This document shows, one piece after another, positions 27,244-36,283 of a DNA stretch of 64,000 nucleotides. A program made the translations under genes and the position numbers. The notes under the pieces are model-generated. The model was not told the origin of the DNA and did no database searches. It saw only the letters and a program-made list of their open reading frames with translations. Source of the stretch: Vibrio sonorensis (GTDB taxonomy: Bacteria; Pseudomonadota; Gammaproteobacteria; Enterobacterales; Vibrionaceae); contig NZ_LJJE01000063.1 of the NCBI RefSeq assembly GCF_001854765.1, positions 186,001 to 250,000 on the forward strand, read 5' to 3'. Every line of letters starts with the position of its first letter. Position 1 is the first letter of the stretch.

Positions 27244-28356
27244 CTATTTCTCCAAATCGCGCTGCGCTTGCTGCTCGCCCAGCTCTTTAATTGTCATCAG
27301 ACCAACACCAGCAACAAGACCCGCCGCCGCGCTTAGTATCGCTACCGCAGAAGTTGATTTTTCGCCACCAACAACGAGATCGACATTCGGGTGAATAGAT
27401 GAAGGAGTCATGCGTTGGACGTTAGCGAGTTCGTGAATGGGTTTGCTAAAACCGACGTTTTCTTCGTTACAACCTATGCAAGGGTGACCGATGCCGACAG
27501 GCCAAATACCACCGCCGATATCGCAAAATTCCAAAGTAGAACAATTACCGTGTGTTTCTGGTCCTTTGCAGCCCAGCTTGTAAAGACACCAGCCTTGTTT
27601 GTGTCCTTCGTCTCCAAATTGACGAGCAAAGCGCCCAGCATCGAAATGAGGACGACGCTCGCAATGTTCGTGAATCAAACGGTCATAGGCAAATTTAGGG
27701 CGGCCTAAGGTATCAAGGGCGGGCAACCGATCGTACGTCAGTAGGTGGGCGACAGTGGCTAAAAAGTTATGAGGGTTAGGTGGGCAACCTGGAATATTTA
27801 CTATTGTCTTGTTTGGCAAAATGGGTTGAAGGGAACTGGCCTGCGTCGGATTAGATCCGACAGAAGGGGCGCCACCCCAAGCAGCACATGAGCCAATGGC
27901 AATGATAGCGGCCGCGCCTTCGGCAGCCTCAATTATGTGTTCGGTTATAGGTTTGCCCGCGACAACGCAATAGACTCCGCCATCTTTAACTGGGATCGAA
28001 CCGTCTACAACTAAGACATACTCGCCAGCATATTTTTGTATCGCGTGGTGCTTATTCTCTTCGACTTGATGACCTGCTGCTGCAGACAAAACTTCGTGGT
28101 ATTCAAGAGAAATCATATTGAGAATTAGATTCTCAACTGTTGGGTGAGTGGAACGCAATAGGGATTCGGTACACCCGGTGCATTCTTGAGCTCCTATCCA
28201 GATCACCGGAGGTCGGCGTTTAGAAGTAAGGGTTTTGGCAATAACTTCGCCTGCGTTGACACTCTGTATTCCTAAAGATGCAGCCAAACCGCTGCACAGC
28301 GAGATAAAAGACCTTCGACTGATGCCGTGGTCTTTCAGAAGAGTGTCGTCACCCAT
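27244..28356 (-). CDS. hybO: [NiFe]-hydrogenase small subunit HybO
   Basis: The 370-residue small subunit carries three Fe-S clusters and the Tat signal that exports the folded heterodimer. The Tat motif SRRSFISLC is at residues 13-21. Cluster ligands are in WIGAQECTGCTES, AIGSCAAWGG, VNIPGCPPNPHNF and GHPCIGCNEENVGF. A C-terminal TM helix (about 338-358, AVAILSAAAGLVAGVGLM) anchors it in the membrane. It is the first gene of the operon; TCGGAG lies before the ATG. Confidence 0.95.
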   Translation of the reverse strand: MGDDTLLKDHGISRRSFISLCSGLAASLGIQSVNAGEVIAKTLTSKRRPPVIWIGAQECTGCTESLLRSTHPTVENLILNMISLEYHEVLSAAAGHQVEENKHHAIQKYAGEYVLVVDGSIPVKDGGVYCVVAGKPITEHIIEAAEGAAAIIAIGSCAAWGGAPSVGSNPTQASSLQPILPNKTIVNIPGCPPNPHNFLATVAHLLTYDRLPALDTLGRPKFAYDRLIHEHCERRPHFDAGRFARQFGDEGHKQGWCLYKLGCKGPETHGNCSTLEFCDIGGGIWPVGIGHPCIGCNEENVGFSKPIHELANVQRMTPSSIHPNVDLVVGGEKSTSAVAILSAAAGLVAGVGLMTIKELGEQQAQRDLEK

Positions 28357-28715
28357 ATGGAATCTCCGATCTGTAATCGTAAATTAGTGGCAATAATCCA
28401 ACAGTGGACAGGATCGGTTTTTAACTTGCCATAAAGGGTTCGAAATTACCCTAACCCTATGTAGTTAGGTGTGTATTGTTGGAATAGAACCTTGAACAAT
28501 AGGGGGAAACAAATGTTGGTATAGTTGTTAATACTACAAGGTGGGTTGGGTTGTAACGAAACTTGCAAAAGTACCTAGCAAAGATGCCTTTGATTTTATG
28601 GTTTGGTGAGAAAAAACTCGTTTGTTGCGCTATTAAAATCGCGGGGTTTAGACGTTTTGTATAGCTTTATCAAAATACGGCTACAGACGATCACAATGAA
28701 GCACGCCGTAGTTTG
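28357..28715 (-). promoter_or_regulatory. Promoter region of the hydrogenase operon
   Basis: This 359-bp non-coding region precedes hybO. It contains an inverted repeat CCTAAC-N8-GTTAGG at 28450-28469, about 95-115 bp upstream of the start codon, which could be an operator. I looked for FNR-type (TTGAT-N4-ATCAA) and sigma-54 (GG-N10-GC) signals and found none convincing. No terminator for the upstream diguanylate cyclase was seen. Confidence 0.4.
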
Positions 28716-30488
28716 CTAACAAACGATTCTATTTCTGCCAGTCTTTTTCGCTTGATAGAGCTTGCTATCTGCGCTGGTGATCAGCCGCTCGGTCGTGAGA
28801 TAGGTGATTGGACCGACCGTGTTGACACCAAAGCTAAATGTGATGGCGCTTCCTTCGCCAAATGTCTGTTTGCTAAGCGCCTCTTGGATGCGGTGTATCA
28901 CTTCTAGCGACTGCTCTAACGCGTAATCGGGCAGCACAACCGCAAACTCTTCTCCGCCATATCGGGCTAGGACAGCGTTGTCCTGCGCTGTTGCGTGACG
29001 TAACACCTCCGCTAACTCGGTCAGCACTTTGTCACCGACTATGTGTCCAAAGCGGTCGTTTACCTGTTTAAAGTAGTCGACGTCGCACAGGATAAAGGTG
29101 AGGCAGCTTCGTTTTGCTTCTGCTTGCTGTAAAAGTTGAGTGAGCTTTTGATTAAAGCCTCTTCGGTTTAACAGCTTGGTGAGTTCGTCCGTAATGGATT
29201 TTTGCTGTAGATCTAGATTTTCATCTTTGAGGTTTGATGTACGTTCAGCGACTTTCTTTTCTAGATTGGCAAGTACGTTTGTCAGACTATCGGCCATCTC
29301 TCGCATACCTTGGCCCAAAGAGTCCACTTCTCGAATTGCACTTAGCGGTTGAGGAAGTTGAGATATGGCGTTTAGATCGTTGTTGTGCGCTGCTTTTTCT
29401 AGTTGGCGAATAGGTTGGCCAATGTGCCAAGCCAGCATGCTGCCAACAATGCCAATGGACAAGAAAAGCAAAAAGGTGATGACGGTGATGGCCATGCTGT
29501 AATCTTTGAGCACTTGATGGTGATGGGCCTTTGGAATAATCACACCAACATACCAAGTCTCACCATATTTGTGCTTAATCTCACTGACGTGGTAGAGATA
29601 GGTTTCTCCGTTGACATCAAGTTTGTGTTGCCCTGATTGAAGCAGCTTACCTGCATGTTGTAACGCGGGTATTTTGTGGTCTGAGAGCGTTAGACGAACC
29701 ATTGATTTGTCTTTGTTGATGGTGAAGAGCTCGTCGTTGCTCGAAGTGGCAATCAAGGCTCCGCTTTTTTCGGCAATAAACGTGAAGCCACTTTCCACTA
29801 GCTCTATGTCGGCTAAAAAGTCATCGAGTTCGTTAAGTGCCATGCTAGCTGCGGTGACTGCGATTAAGTTTCCGTTGTCGTCGTAAACGGGTGCCGACAT
29901 ACCGATTCCCAAGCTGATATAACCAACATAAGGGTGTATTGGGCTCCAGACTAGGCCATTCTTTTTAACGGCATCGAGATAGAAAGGCCGCTTGCGCGGG
30001 TCGTAGTTTGGATATTGAGGCTCATCGGTTCTTTCGCCAACAATGGTATTGTCGTCGTAGTAGTAGCCGGTGAGTAAACCTTTTTCTTCAAAAAAGTTAG
30101 CGGCAATATTGATGCTATCGGATTTATGGGGATCCCTAGAGGCTGCAATGTAGCGTCCGTCCGCTGTTGCCATTGAAACAAACGTCAACTGGGGATATGG
30201 CAAACTCTGTTCGCGAAAACGTTCCGCAAACAGCGTCAGGTCACCCATGTTTGCTGAGTGTCGTTTTATTGCCGCTCGATTGATTTCAACCAAGCTTGGC
30301 AGTACGTGTGTAGCGTGTGTTATATGGCCGACGATCCGGTTTTCTACTTCACTGGTGTATTGCTTACCTATTTTTTCGGCGACGCTTTCAATAGTGTATT
30401 TCGCCATCACGTAGGTCGTAAGACCTGCCACGATAGCGAGAACGATGAATGGAAGCGTGATAGCAAAACGCAGTGGTACAGTTTTCAA
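28716..30488 (-). CDS. Membrane dCache-HAMP diguanylate cyclase
   Basis: The 590-residue protein has TM1 (residues 8-29), a periplasmic double-Cache sensor at about 35-320 (YDPRKRPFYLDAVKKNG, YVGYISLGIGMSAPVYDD), TM2 (about 335-357), a HAMP segment and a C-terminal GGDEF domain with RYGGEEF (GGEEF at 511-515). The position of the RxxD inhibitory site reads QDNA, so product inhibition through that site is unlikely. Cache domains of this kind bind small amino acids or carboxylates. It is monocistronic. Confidence 0.88.
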   Translation of the reverse strand: MKTVPLRFAITLPFIVLAIVAGLTTYVMAKYTIESVAEKIGKQYTSEVENRIVGHITHATHVLPSLVEINRAAIKRHSANMGDLTLFAERFREQSLPYPQLTFVSMATADGRYIAASRDPHKSDSINIAANFFEEKGLLTGYYYDDNTIVGERTDEPQYPNYDPRKRPFYLDAVKKNGLVWSPIHPYVGYISLGIGMSAPVYDDNGNLIAVTAASMALNELDDFLADIELVESGFTFIAEKSGALIATSSNDELFTINKDKSMVRLTLSDHKIPALQHAGKLLQSGQHKLDVNGETYLYHVSEIKHKYGETWYVGVIIPKAHHHQVLKDYSMAITVITFLLFLSIGIVGSMLAWHIGQPIRQLEKAAHNNDLNAISQLPQPLSAIREVDSLGQGMREMADSLTNVLANLEKKVAERTSNLKDENLDLQQKSITDELTKLLNRRGFNQKLTQLLQQAEAKRSCLTFILCDVDYFKQVNDRFGHIVGDKVLTELAEVLRHATAQDNAVLARYGGEEFAVVLPDYALEQSLEVIHRIQEALSKQTFGEGSAITFSFGVNTVGPITYLTTERLITSADSKLYQAKKTGRNRIVC

Positions 30489-30871
30489 ACCAAAAATCTC
30501 AATGTTGAGTCATTATTTGTGCAAATTTATAGAATGCGAATGATACTTAACCCTTTATTGATGATGCAAATGAATTAAGTAACAAACCGCTAAAACAAAA
30601 CGCATATCACTAGAAGTATCATTAGTTGGAACAATATTGACCAAATTAACCATAGTTTTTAAGTGGTTAAATGGGCTGGTTTATACTGCACTTCTCTGTT
30701 TATACTTGCATTCGAGTTAGAGTAATTATACTACTGACGGCGAATGAAAATTTGATCAAGCTATGTATAATTAGTTGATTTTCATATGGACGTAGCTTTT
30801 ACTTTTGCTCAATCAGCAAAGTTTAGGCGTCAAAAACGTGTGATACTTCTAAATGGTTCAAAGGTGAAGCA
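30489..30871. other. Intergenic region, divergent promoters
   Basis: This AT-rich gap separates the divergent Cache-diguanylate cyclase and the GntR regulator. It must contain both promoters. No convincing reading frame, repeat or known operator was seen. Confidence 0.4.
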
Positions 30872-31576
30872 GTGCAATATGTAAATATCAAATTAGCGAT
30901 TGAAGATCAGATAGAGTCTGGGTTGTTAATGCCAATGCAAAAATTGCCTGCTGAACGAAAACTCGCCGAATCTTTTAACACGACTCGGGTGACGCTTCGC
31001 GAAGCTCTTTCATTGTTGGAGTCGGAAGGAACTATTTTTCGCGAAGATAGAAGAGGGTGGTTTATTTCTCCGGCCCCTTTTCGCTACGACCCAAGTCAGC
31101 TTGACGCATTTGAGAAAATTGCAAAAACACAAAACCGCCGTGCGGAAACGAAAATTCAGTCATTCCAAACTGCTATGGCAGATAAAACCGCGACTAAGCT
31201 CTTAAAGCTTGAGCCTTTTGCTGACGTACATGTATTGGACTGCTTAAGGTACCTAGAAGGCAGGCCGGTAGCGTATACCACTACTTATGTTCGCACTGAT
31301 AAAGCCCCAAGCCTTGAACAAAGCCAACTTGAAGCCTCTTCTTTGGCTGAAGTATGTCAAAGTCAATATGGTGTCCGATATAGTCGGTTGGTTTATAAAG
31401 TCTCGACTAGTGCAGTTACGCAAGAATTGGCGCATTCACTTCGAGCAACCGATGGCACTCCTGTTTTGCTGGTAGAAACAACGCGCTACGATCAAGCAGG
31501 AACCGCCGTAGACGCCACTATTGAGTATTGGCGACATGACGCTGTTAGCATAGAGTCAATGGTCGATATTAATTAG
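30872..31576 (+). CDS. GntR-family regulator with UTRA domain (PhnR-like)
   Basis: The 234-residue regulator has an N-terminal winged helix at about 1-65 (KLPAERKLAESFNTTRVTL, REALSLLESEGTIFREDRR) and a C-terminal UTRA ligand domain at about 90-230. RRGWFISPAPFRYDPSQ closely resembles PhnR-type regulators of 2-aminoethylphosphonate catabolism. The GTG start follows AAGGTG; an upstream in-frame TAG rules out a much longer protein. No phosphonate genes lie in the window, so it may act on distant targets or another ligand. Confidence 0.8.
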   Translation: MQYVNIKLAIEDQIESGLLMPMQKLPAERKLAESFNTTRVTLREALSLLESEGTIFREDRRGWFISPAPFRYDPSQLDAFEKIAKTQNRRAETKIQSFQTAMADKTATKLLKLEPFADVHVLDCLRYLEGRPVAYTTTYVRTDKAPSLEQSQLEASSLAEVCQSQYGVRYSRLVYKVSTSAVTQELAHSLRATDGTPVLLVETTRYDQAGTAVDATIEYWRHDAVSIESMVDIN

Positions 31577-31759
31577 TCTTTCGATGAGCTTCATTCAAAA
31601 GTTTTATTACATCTGTTGCAGCGATATTCCAATATCGACTAAAAAATCAGCGCGGAAATGACGCCTGTCGATTGCTTCGCTTTCTAACTCGCTGACTCTT
31701 GGCTTAAAAGCGCCTATGCATTAATAGCACCAGTTTTCGCTATCACTTTTCTACTCTCT

Positions 31760-31921
31760 ATGACCGTCAAAAAAATCCACTCGAAAGGAAAGAACACTAG
31801 TCTGTGGTGGGTCTATATTCGTACTTATTACGGAGCCACAAAAAAGCGTAAACGGTCTAAGCAGCGATGTGGTGATGACAAGTATCAGGCAGGGGTACGC
31901 CTGATTTTAAAAGGTAACTAA
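31760..31921 (+). CDS. Small basic ORF, 53 residues, possible integrase-type remnant
   Basis: The frame reads from ATG 31760 and ends at a TAA overlapping the AAGGAG of the next gene. It is very basic, with aromatic residues (SLWWVYIRTYYGATKKRKRS). The pattern is loosely like the arm-binding N-terminus of phage integrases, but it is too short to assign. No ribosome-binding site is visible. The stretch before it, 31577-31759, holds nothing I can support. Confidence 0.25.
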   Translation: MTVKKIHSKGKNTSLWWVYIRTYYGATKKRKRSKQRCGDDKYQAGVRLILKGN

Positions 31922-31931
31922 GGAGTCAGTT

Positions 31932-32288
31932 ATGATTAAAGTAATTAGTTTAGCAAGCGTATTTTTATTTAGCTCAGTGGCGATGGCCGGTTTGAGCGGT
32001 AGTTCATCAACAGTCGTTACTAACGGCAGCTTAAATGGCGATTTGGAAATGTCAAAAGATGCGGCATTTGCAGCTGGTAAAGACATGTTGATGGATATTA
32101 ACAACAAAACACCTTTCGAACTCAGCAAATCTGTTAACTACAAAAGTAATTCTGTTGTAGACAGAAGTTCGTTCGAAATTCGCGACTCTAATGTGACAAT
32201 TCGCGAAGTTATCACGAGCGATGGTGATATTGCTTACCAACCAGTAGTCAATATTAACTACGAGTACAAAGCGAGACAAAGAGATTAA
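31932..32288 (+). CDS. Secreted DUF3316-like protein
   Basis: This 118-residue protein has a signal peptide (MIKVISLASVFLFSSVAMA). The mature protein matches the general layout of the Vibrio DUF3316 family: a region that begins after an Ala-rich stretch (KDAAFAAGKDML), a KTPFELS motif, and a C-terminal strand pair REVITSDGDIAYQPVVNI followed by NYEYKARQ. The function is unknown. AAGGAG lies well placed before the start, and a terminator follows. Confidence 0.65.
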   Translation: MIKVISLASVFLFSSVAMAGLSGSSSTVVTNGSLNGDLEMSKDAAFAAGKDMLMDINNKTPFELSKSVNYKSNSVVDRSSFEIRDSNVTIREVITSDGDIAYQPVVNINYEYKARQRD

Positions 32289-32316
32289 AGAATTTTTAGT
32301 TTTTGCTAGCACTTTT

Positions 32317-32345
32317 AAGAGCCCACTTTGGGCTCTTTTGTTTTA
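32317..32345 (+). terminator. Intrinsic terminator
   Basis: AAGAGCCC-ACTTT-GGGCTCTT is followed by TTGTTTT. It ends the DUF3316-like gene before the convergent sdaA. Confidence 0.8.
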
Positions 32346-32354
32346 TCTATATGG

Positions 32355-33725
32355 TTACTCACACGGTGGTGTAACATGGACAACCGCTAACCCACCTAGC
32401 GATGTTTCGCGGTATTTCTTGTTCATATCCTTGCCTGTCTGGTACATGGTCTCTATGACTTTATCCAACGAGATAACACACTTACTTGTGCGCTTAAGTG
32501 CCATGCGCGACGCGTTAATCGCTTTAACTGCGCCCATTGCGTTTCTTTCTATGCAGGGTACTTGAACTAAGCCCGCTATTGGGTCGCAGGTCATACCCAG
32601 AGAGTGTTCCATGGCAATTTCAGCAGCAATACAGACTTGTTCGTTACTGCCTCCTCGCAATGCAGTTAACCCCGCTGCGGCCATGGATGACGAAACCCCT
32701 ATCTCTCCTTGGCATCCCACTTCAGCCCCCGAGATTGACGCATTGGTTTTGTATAAAATACCTATCGCTCCCGCGACTGCCAAAAAGTCTTTAAGCTGTG
32801 TTGTGTCTAGGTTGCGGATAAATCGGTGATAGTACATAAGGACAGCGGGGATCACGCCAGAAGCGCCGTTGGTCGGTGAGGTGACTACTTGTCCCCCTGC
32901 AGCATTTTCTTCACTTACCGCGAACGCGAATAGATTGATCCAGTCCATCACTGCCATAGGATCTTGTTCTATTGCTTGGTACGCTTCTAGTTTTTTTAGC
33001 AGGTTCGGTGCGCGTCGAGTAACGTTTAGTCCACCCTCTAAAATTCCCTCTGTAGTAAAGCCGCGTTCCATACACAAGGTCATCACTTTCCATATCTTAT
33101 CTGCCTTTTTCTCAATCTCTTGCTCGGTGTGAAAGCAGGCTTCATTTTTAACAACCATGCCACCTAGGCTTAAACCATTGACTTCAGCAGTGTTTAACAT
33201 CTCCTCAGCGGATCGGAATGGAAAAGGTACCTCTACCTCTGATTCCGTTTTGCCGTGTTCGAGTTCTTTTGCGGTGGCGATAAACCCACCACCAACCGAA
33301 TAGTAGGTTTCAAATTCAACAAGGTTGTCGTCTTTGTCAAAGGCGGAAATGGTCATCCCGTTTTCATGGAGCGGGAGGTTTCTTTTGTGAAATACGATAT
33401 CTGAAGAGTACGAAAAACCAATTTGACAGTTTGAAGTAAGTGCGAGACGTTTTTCTTGAATGCAGCTTTGGAGCATGGCTTTAGCACTGGTCATTTTTAT
33501 CGTGTCAGGACGATTTCCAACTAAGCCTAATATTACCGCTTTGTCAGTGTGATGGCCTTTACCAGTAAGCGAAAGGGAACCATAAAGATCGACTTGAAGA
33601 CGGTGAACTGCCTCCAATTTAGAGCGTAACAATTGATTAAATTGATAACCAGCGAGCATTGGACCATTGGTGTGTGAACTGGAAGGACCAACTCCAATCT
33701 TAAATATTTCGAATATAGATAACAT
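32355..33725 (-). CDS. sdaA: L-serine ammonia-lyase (iron-sulfur type)
   Basis: The 456-residue enzyme deaminates L-serine to pyruvate and ammonia using a [4Fe-4S] cluster. The N-terminal beta domain begins LSIFEIFKIGVGPSSSHT, and the alpha domain has SPTNGASGVIPAVLMYY, GCQGEIGVSSSMAAAGL and GMTCDPIAGLVQVPCIERN with the cluster cysteines. Length matches single-chain SdaA/SdaB. It stands alone and ends against the terminator of the neighbouring gene. Confidence 0.94.
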   Translation of the reverse strand: MLSIFEIFKIGVGPSSSHTNGPMLAGYQFNQLLRSKLEAVHRLQVDLYGSLSLTGKGHHTDKAVILGLVGNRPDTIKMTSAKAMLQSCIQEKRLALTSNCQIGFSYSSDIVFHKRNLPLHENGMTISAFDKDDNLVEFETYYSVGGGFIATAKELEHGKTESEVEVPFPFRSAEEMLNTAEVNGLSLGGMVVKNEACFHTEQEIEKKADKIWKVMTLCMERGFTTEGILEGGLNVTRRAPNLLKKLEAYQAIEQDPMAVMDWINLFAFAVSEENAAGGQVVTSPTNGASGVIPAVLMYYHRFIRNLDTTQLKDFLAVAGAIGILYKTNASISGAEVGCQGEIGVSSSMAAAGLTALRGGSNEQVCIAAEIAMEHSLGMTCDPIAGLVQVPCIERNAMGAVKAINASRMALKRTSKCVISLDKVIETMYQTGKDMNKKYRETSLGGLAVVHVTPPCE

Positions 33726-34031
33726 AAAGACTCCTCATCCATGCTCCACTTTCGACCACACTAGTGGTTTGGCTATTTCTGGCCTGCTTAAACTAGAGTG
33801 TTATCCTTTATTATATCAAAACTTCTTTTTGACCTATTTGAGCGCGCTATCGCTTTACTGGCTTTGAAACGAGGTTTAGTTATTGCGTTTAGCACTTAGT
33901 ATCAACAATAGTCTAAGTCTTTGGCAGAAAGCCAATTTTTGCAGCGGCAAAATAAGAGTGTGACTAGTGAAACGTCCAAGTATTAGGTATCTTGTGTTAG
34001 ACAGTGCGTTTTAGGGGCATGGCAGGCGAAT
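33726..34031. other. Intergenic region upstream of sdaA
   Basis: This 306-bp gap separates the divergent sdaA and DUF218 genes. I see no reading frame, riboswitch fold, repeat or recognised operator in it; it presumably carries both promoters. Confidence 0.35.
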
Positions 34032-34871
34032 ATGGCTTACAACACAATAGTAATGGTTCTAGGCAAACGATTGGTTGATGAAAAACTCACTCTAGAAGGA
34101 CAAAGCCGGGCAGAACTGCTAATTCGTGCGAGCCAAGAGTTTAACCCCAACAACACACTTGTGCTTATTAGTGGTGGAAAAGCCCCAACAGATGAGATGA
34201 GTGAAGCCAAAGCGATATATCAACAAGCCAATGCGGAGAAATCACTGGAAAAGTTCACCGTGTTGTTGGAAGAAGACTCTCAAACCAGTATTGAAAACAT
34301 GAAGTTTAGTGCCGAACTGCTGATCAATAGCGGTTTGCTGGTAACTGAGGGCGTAATTGAGTTGATACTCTTGTCTAACGACTATCATCTAGAACGTATT
34401 TTCCAAATTCAACAGCTTCTCAATGAACAAGGGTTGTTAAAACACCTGAGGGAACGGATGAAGGCAGCGGGTTTGCAACTTTCTCTTTCCAACCAATTGG
34501 AACATCACTTAACTGCCAACTACCCATACGCATCAGATAGGTCGAAAGCATTTCTGCTTCTCGATACGTTGACAATCTATCGCGTTTTTATCGAAGGTAC
34601 AGTTCGAGGTGCATTTAAAATGCCCAATAAGGCGTTGGGAGAAATACCATATTCGATGGCACTAGAATCGATGGGTGAACTTACAACTACCGTTCGTCAA
34701 ACACCTTGCTTGCAAACGTATGCATCGGATATAGCGAGACTTGAGAAGGACATACGAAGTTTGGGTATGTTAGAACAAGGTGTTAGCCCAGCTACTCTCA
34801 CATTACTAGATCAGTTTAGCAAGCGATTAACTCGACTTAATCGCTTGCTAGACCCAGACAAAGCTATTTAA
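34032..34871 (+). CDS. DUF218 (YdcF/ElyC-like) domain protein
   Basis: This 279-residue protein has an N-terminal DUF218 domain at about 1-150. The pattern is typical of the family: VMVLGKRL, LISGGKAPTDEMSEAKAIY, EEDSQTSIENMKFS and LLSNDYHLERI. About 120 extra helical C-terminal residues are unassigned. No signal peptide or TM is seen, so it is probably cytosolic, unlike ElyC and SanA. The biochemical role is unknown. Confidence 0.75.
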   Translation: MAYNTIVMVLGKRLVDEKLTLEGQSRAELLIRASQEFNPNNTLVLISGGKAPTDEMSEAKAIYQQANAEKSLEKFTVLLEEDSQTSIENMKFSAELLINSGLLVTEGVIELILLSNDYHLERIFQIQQLLNEQGLLKHLRERMKAAGLQLSLSNQLEHHLTANYPYASDRSKAFLLLDTLTIYRVFIEGTVRGAFKMPNKALGEIPYSMALESMGELTTTVRQTPCLQTYASDIARLEKDIRSLGMLEQGVSPATLTLLDQFSKRLTRLNRLLDPDKAI

Positions 34872-34882
34872 TTGGCCAAGAA

Positions 34883-35143
34883 CTAGCCTTGGTCACTGTT
34901 TTGGTGGTGATTTCGAAAGTACTCCCATTGTTCTACTTTTTCGCCATTTGGAAGATGACAGTAGGTTACCCGCATGGCGTTTTCCGTGACTGTCTCTAGC
35001 TCCCCTCCACGCTCTACACAAAATACCGCTGCTGGATTAGCCATCGATGCATAGCTCTTAACTTCATATTCGTCTGAGTTATTAGAACAGCCAACTAACA
35101 GTAAGGCACTCGCTCCGATAGACAATAAGACACGTGTTTTCAT
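34883..35143 (-). CDS. DUF333 lipoprotein
   Basis: The 86-residue protein has a lipoprotein signal peptide with lipobox LLVGC (Cys19). The DUF333 domain follows: MANPAAVFCVERGGELETV, then VTYCHLPNGEKVEQWEYFR with its two conserved cysteines. The family is called a putative hemolysin in some databases without evidence. It is expected on the periplasmic face of a membrane. Confidence 0.85.
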   Translation of the reverse strand: MKTRVLLSIGASALLLVGCSNNSDEYEVKSYASMANPAAVFCVERGGELETVTENAMRVTYCHLPNGEKVEQWEYFRNHHQNSDQG

Positions 35144-35321
35144 TTTAGATTCTCCAAGACCACGAGTTAAGTTGCATAGGGATTATAGGAGAACGACGAA
35201 TAAACATTGTCTTAAGTTTGTTAAAAGATCGAAGACGACTAAAATTATAACTGTTTAATAATAGTTATGGATTGGCCTATTTATCCAAGAGAATAAAGGC
35301 CGCAAAGAAAAGGGCAGGGAT

Positions 35322-36253
35322 ATGTCTGATAGTAAACATCGTTTGGTAACACGCAGTGACTTTGATGGGCTAGTGTGCGCAGTATTGTTAAAGCATCTTC
35401 AATTAATTGAAGAAATAAAATTTGTGCATCCAAAAGATATGCAAGACGGCATTGTAGAGATAACCAACAATGATATCGTCACTAATCTTCCTTATGTAGC
35501 GAATGCTTTTATGGTGTTTGATCATCATTTGTCTGAAACCCTTAGAACAAAGGGCAACAAAGATAATCATGTGATTGATGCTAATGCTCCTTCAGCAGCA
35601 CGTGTGGTTTGGGATCACTACGGCGGGACCAAAACGTTTCCTCGAGAGTGGGATGAGATGATGGAAGCGGTCGACAAAGGAGATTCAGCTCAGTTTAATC
35701 GGGACGAAGTGTTGGATTCTACGGGGTGGAATCTTCTCAACTTTCTTATGGATGCGAGAACTGGTTTAGGTCGCTTTCGAGATTTTCGCATTTCTAACTA
35801 CGACTTGATGATGGATCTTATCGATTACTGTACTAATCACACTATTGAAGAGATTCTCTCACTACCTGATGTAAAAGAGCGTATCGATCTATATAAAGAA
35901 CACGAAAACTTGTTTAAAGACCAACTGCTGCGTTGTGGAAAGATCTATGACAACCTCGTTGTATTGGATTTGACTAAAGAAGAAACAATATACGCGGGAA
36001 ACCGATTTATGATTTACGCCCTGTTTCCCCAATGCAATATTTCGATTCACAAACTTTGGGGCTTTCAAAAGAAGAACATCGTTTTTGCTACAGGTAAATC
36101 TATCTTTGATAGAAGTTCAAAAACAAATGTTGGAGACTGATGCTTAAATATGGTGGCGGTGGGCATAAATCTGCGGGTACCTGCCAAATTGCCACCGAGC
36201 AAGCTTCCTTGGTCGAACAAGAACTTATCGAATCGATAACGAGAGATGGATAA
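35322..36253 (+). pseudogene. DHH-family phosphoesterase, frame broken near 36137
   Basis: The first frame carries the DHH domain: TRSDFDGLVCAVLLKHL, the conserved VFDHHLSETLR, and DANAPSAARVVWDHYGG. It stops at TGA after KTNVGD. One added base continues the frame as LMLKYGGGGHKSAGTCQI, the DHHA1 nucleotide-binding signature, ending at TAA 36253. The product would be about 310 residues and resembles exopolyphosphatase or oligonucleotide-phosphodiesterase proteins. The true substrate is unknown. Confidence 0.82.
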
Positions 36254-36258
36254 AGAAT

Positions 36259-36283
36259 AAGACCCGCAATTGCGGGTCTTTTT
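36259..36283 (+). terminator. Intrinsic terminator
   Basis: GACCCGCAATTGCGGGTC is followed by TTTTT, six bases beyond the DHH stop. The convergent diguanylate cyclase ends at the same spot. Confidence 0.85.

Noticed and set aside
28357..28715. Search for FNR and sigma-54 promoters for the hydrogenase operon
   Set aside because: TTGAT/ATCAA half sites occur but not at the right spacing, and no GG-N10-GC pair with flanking consensus was found.
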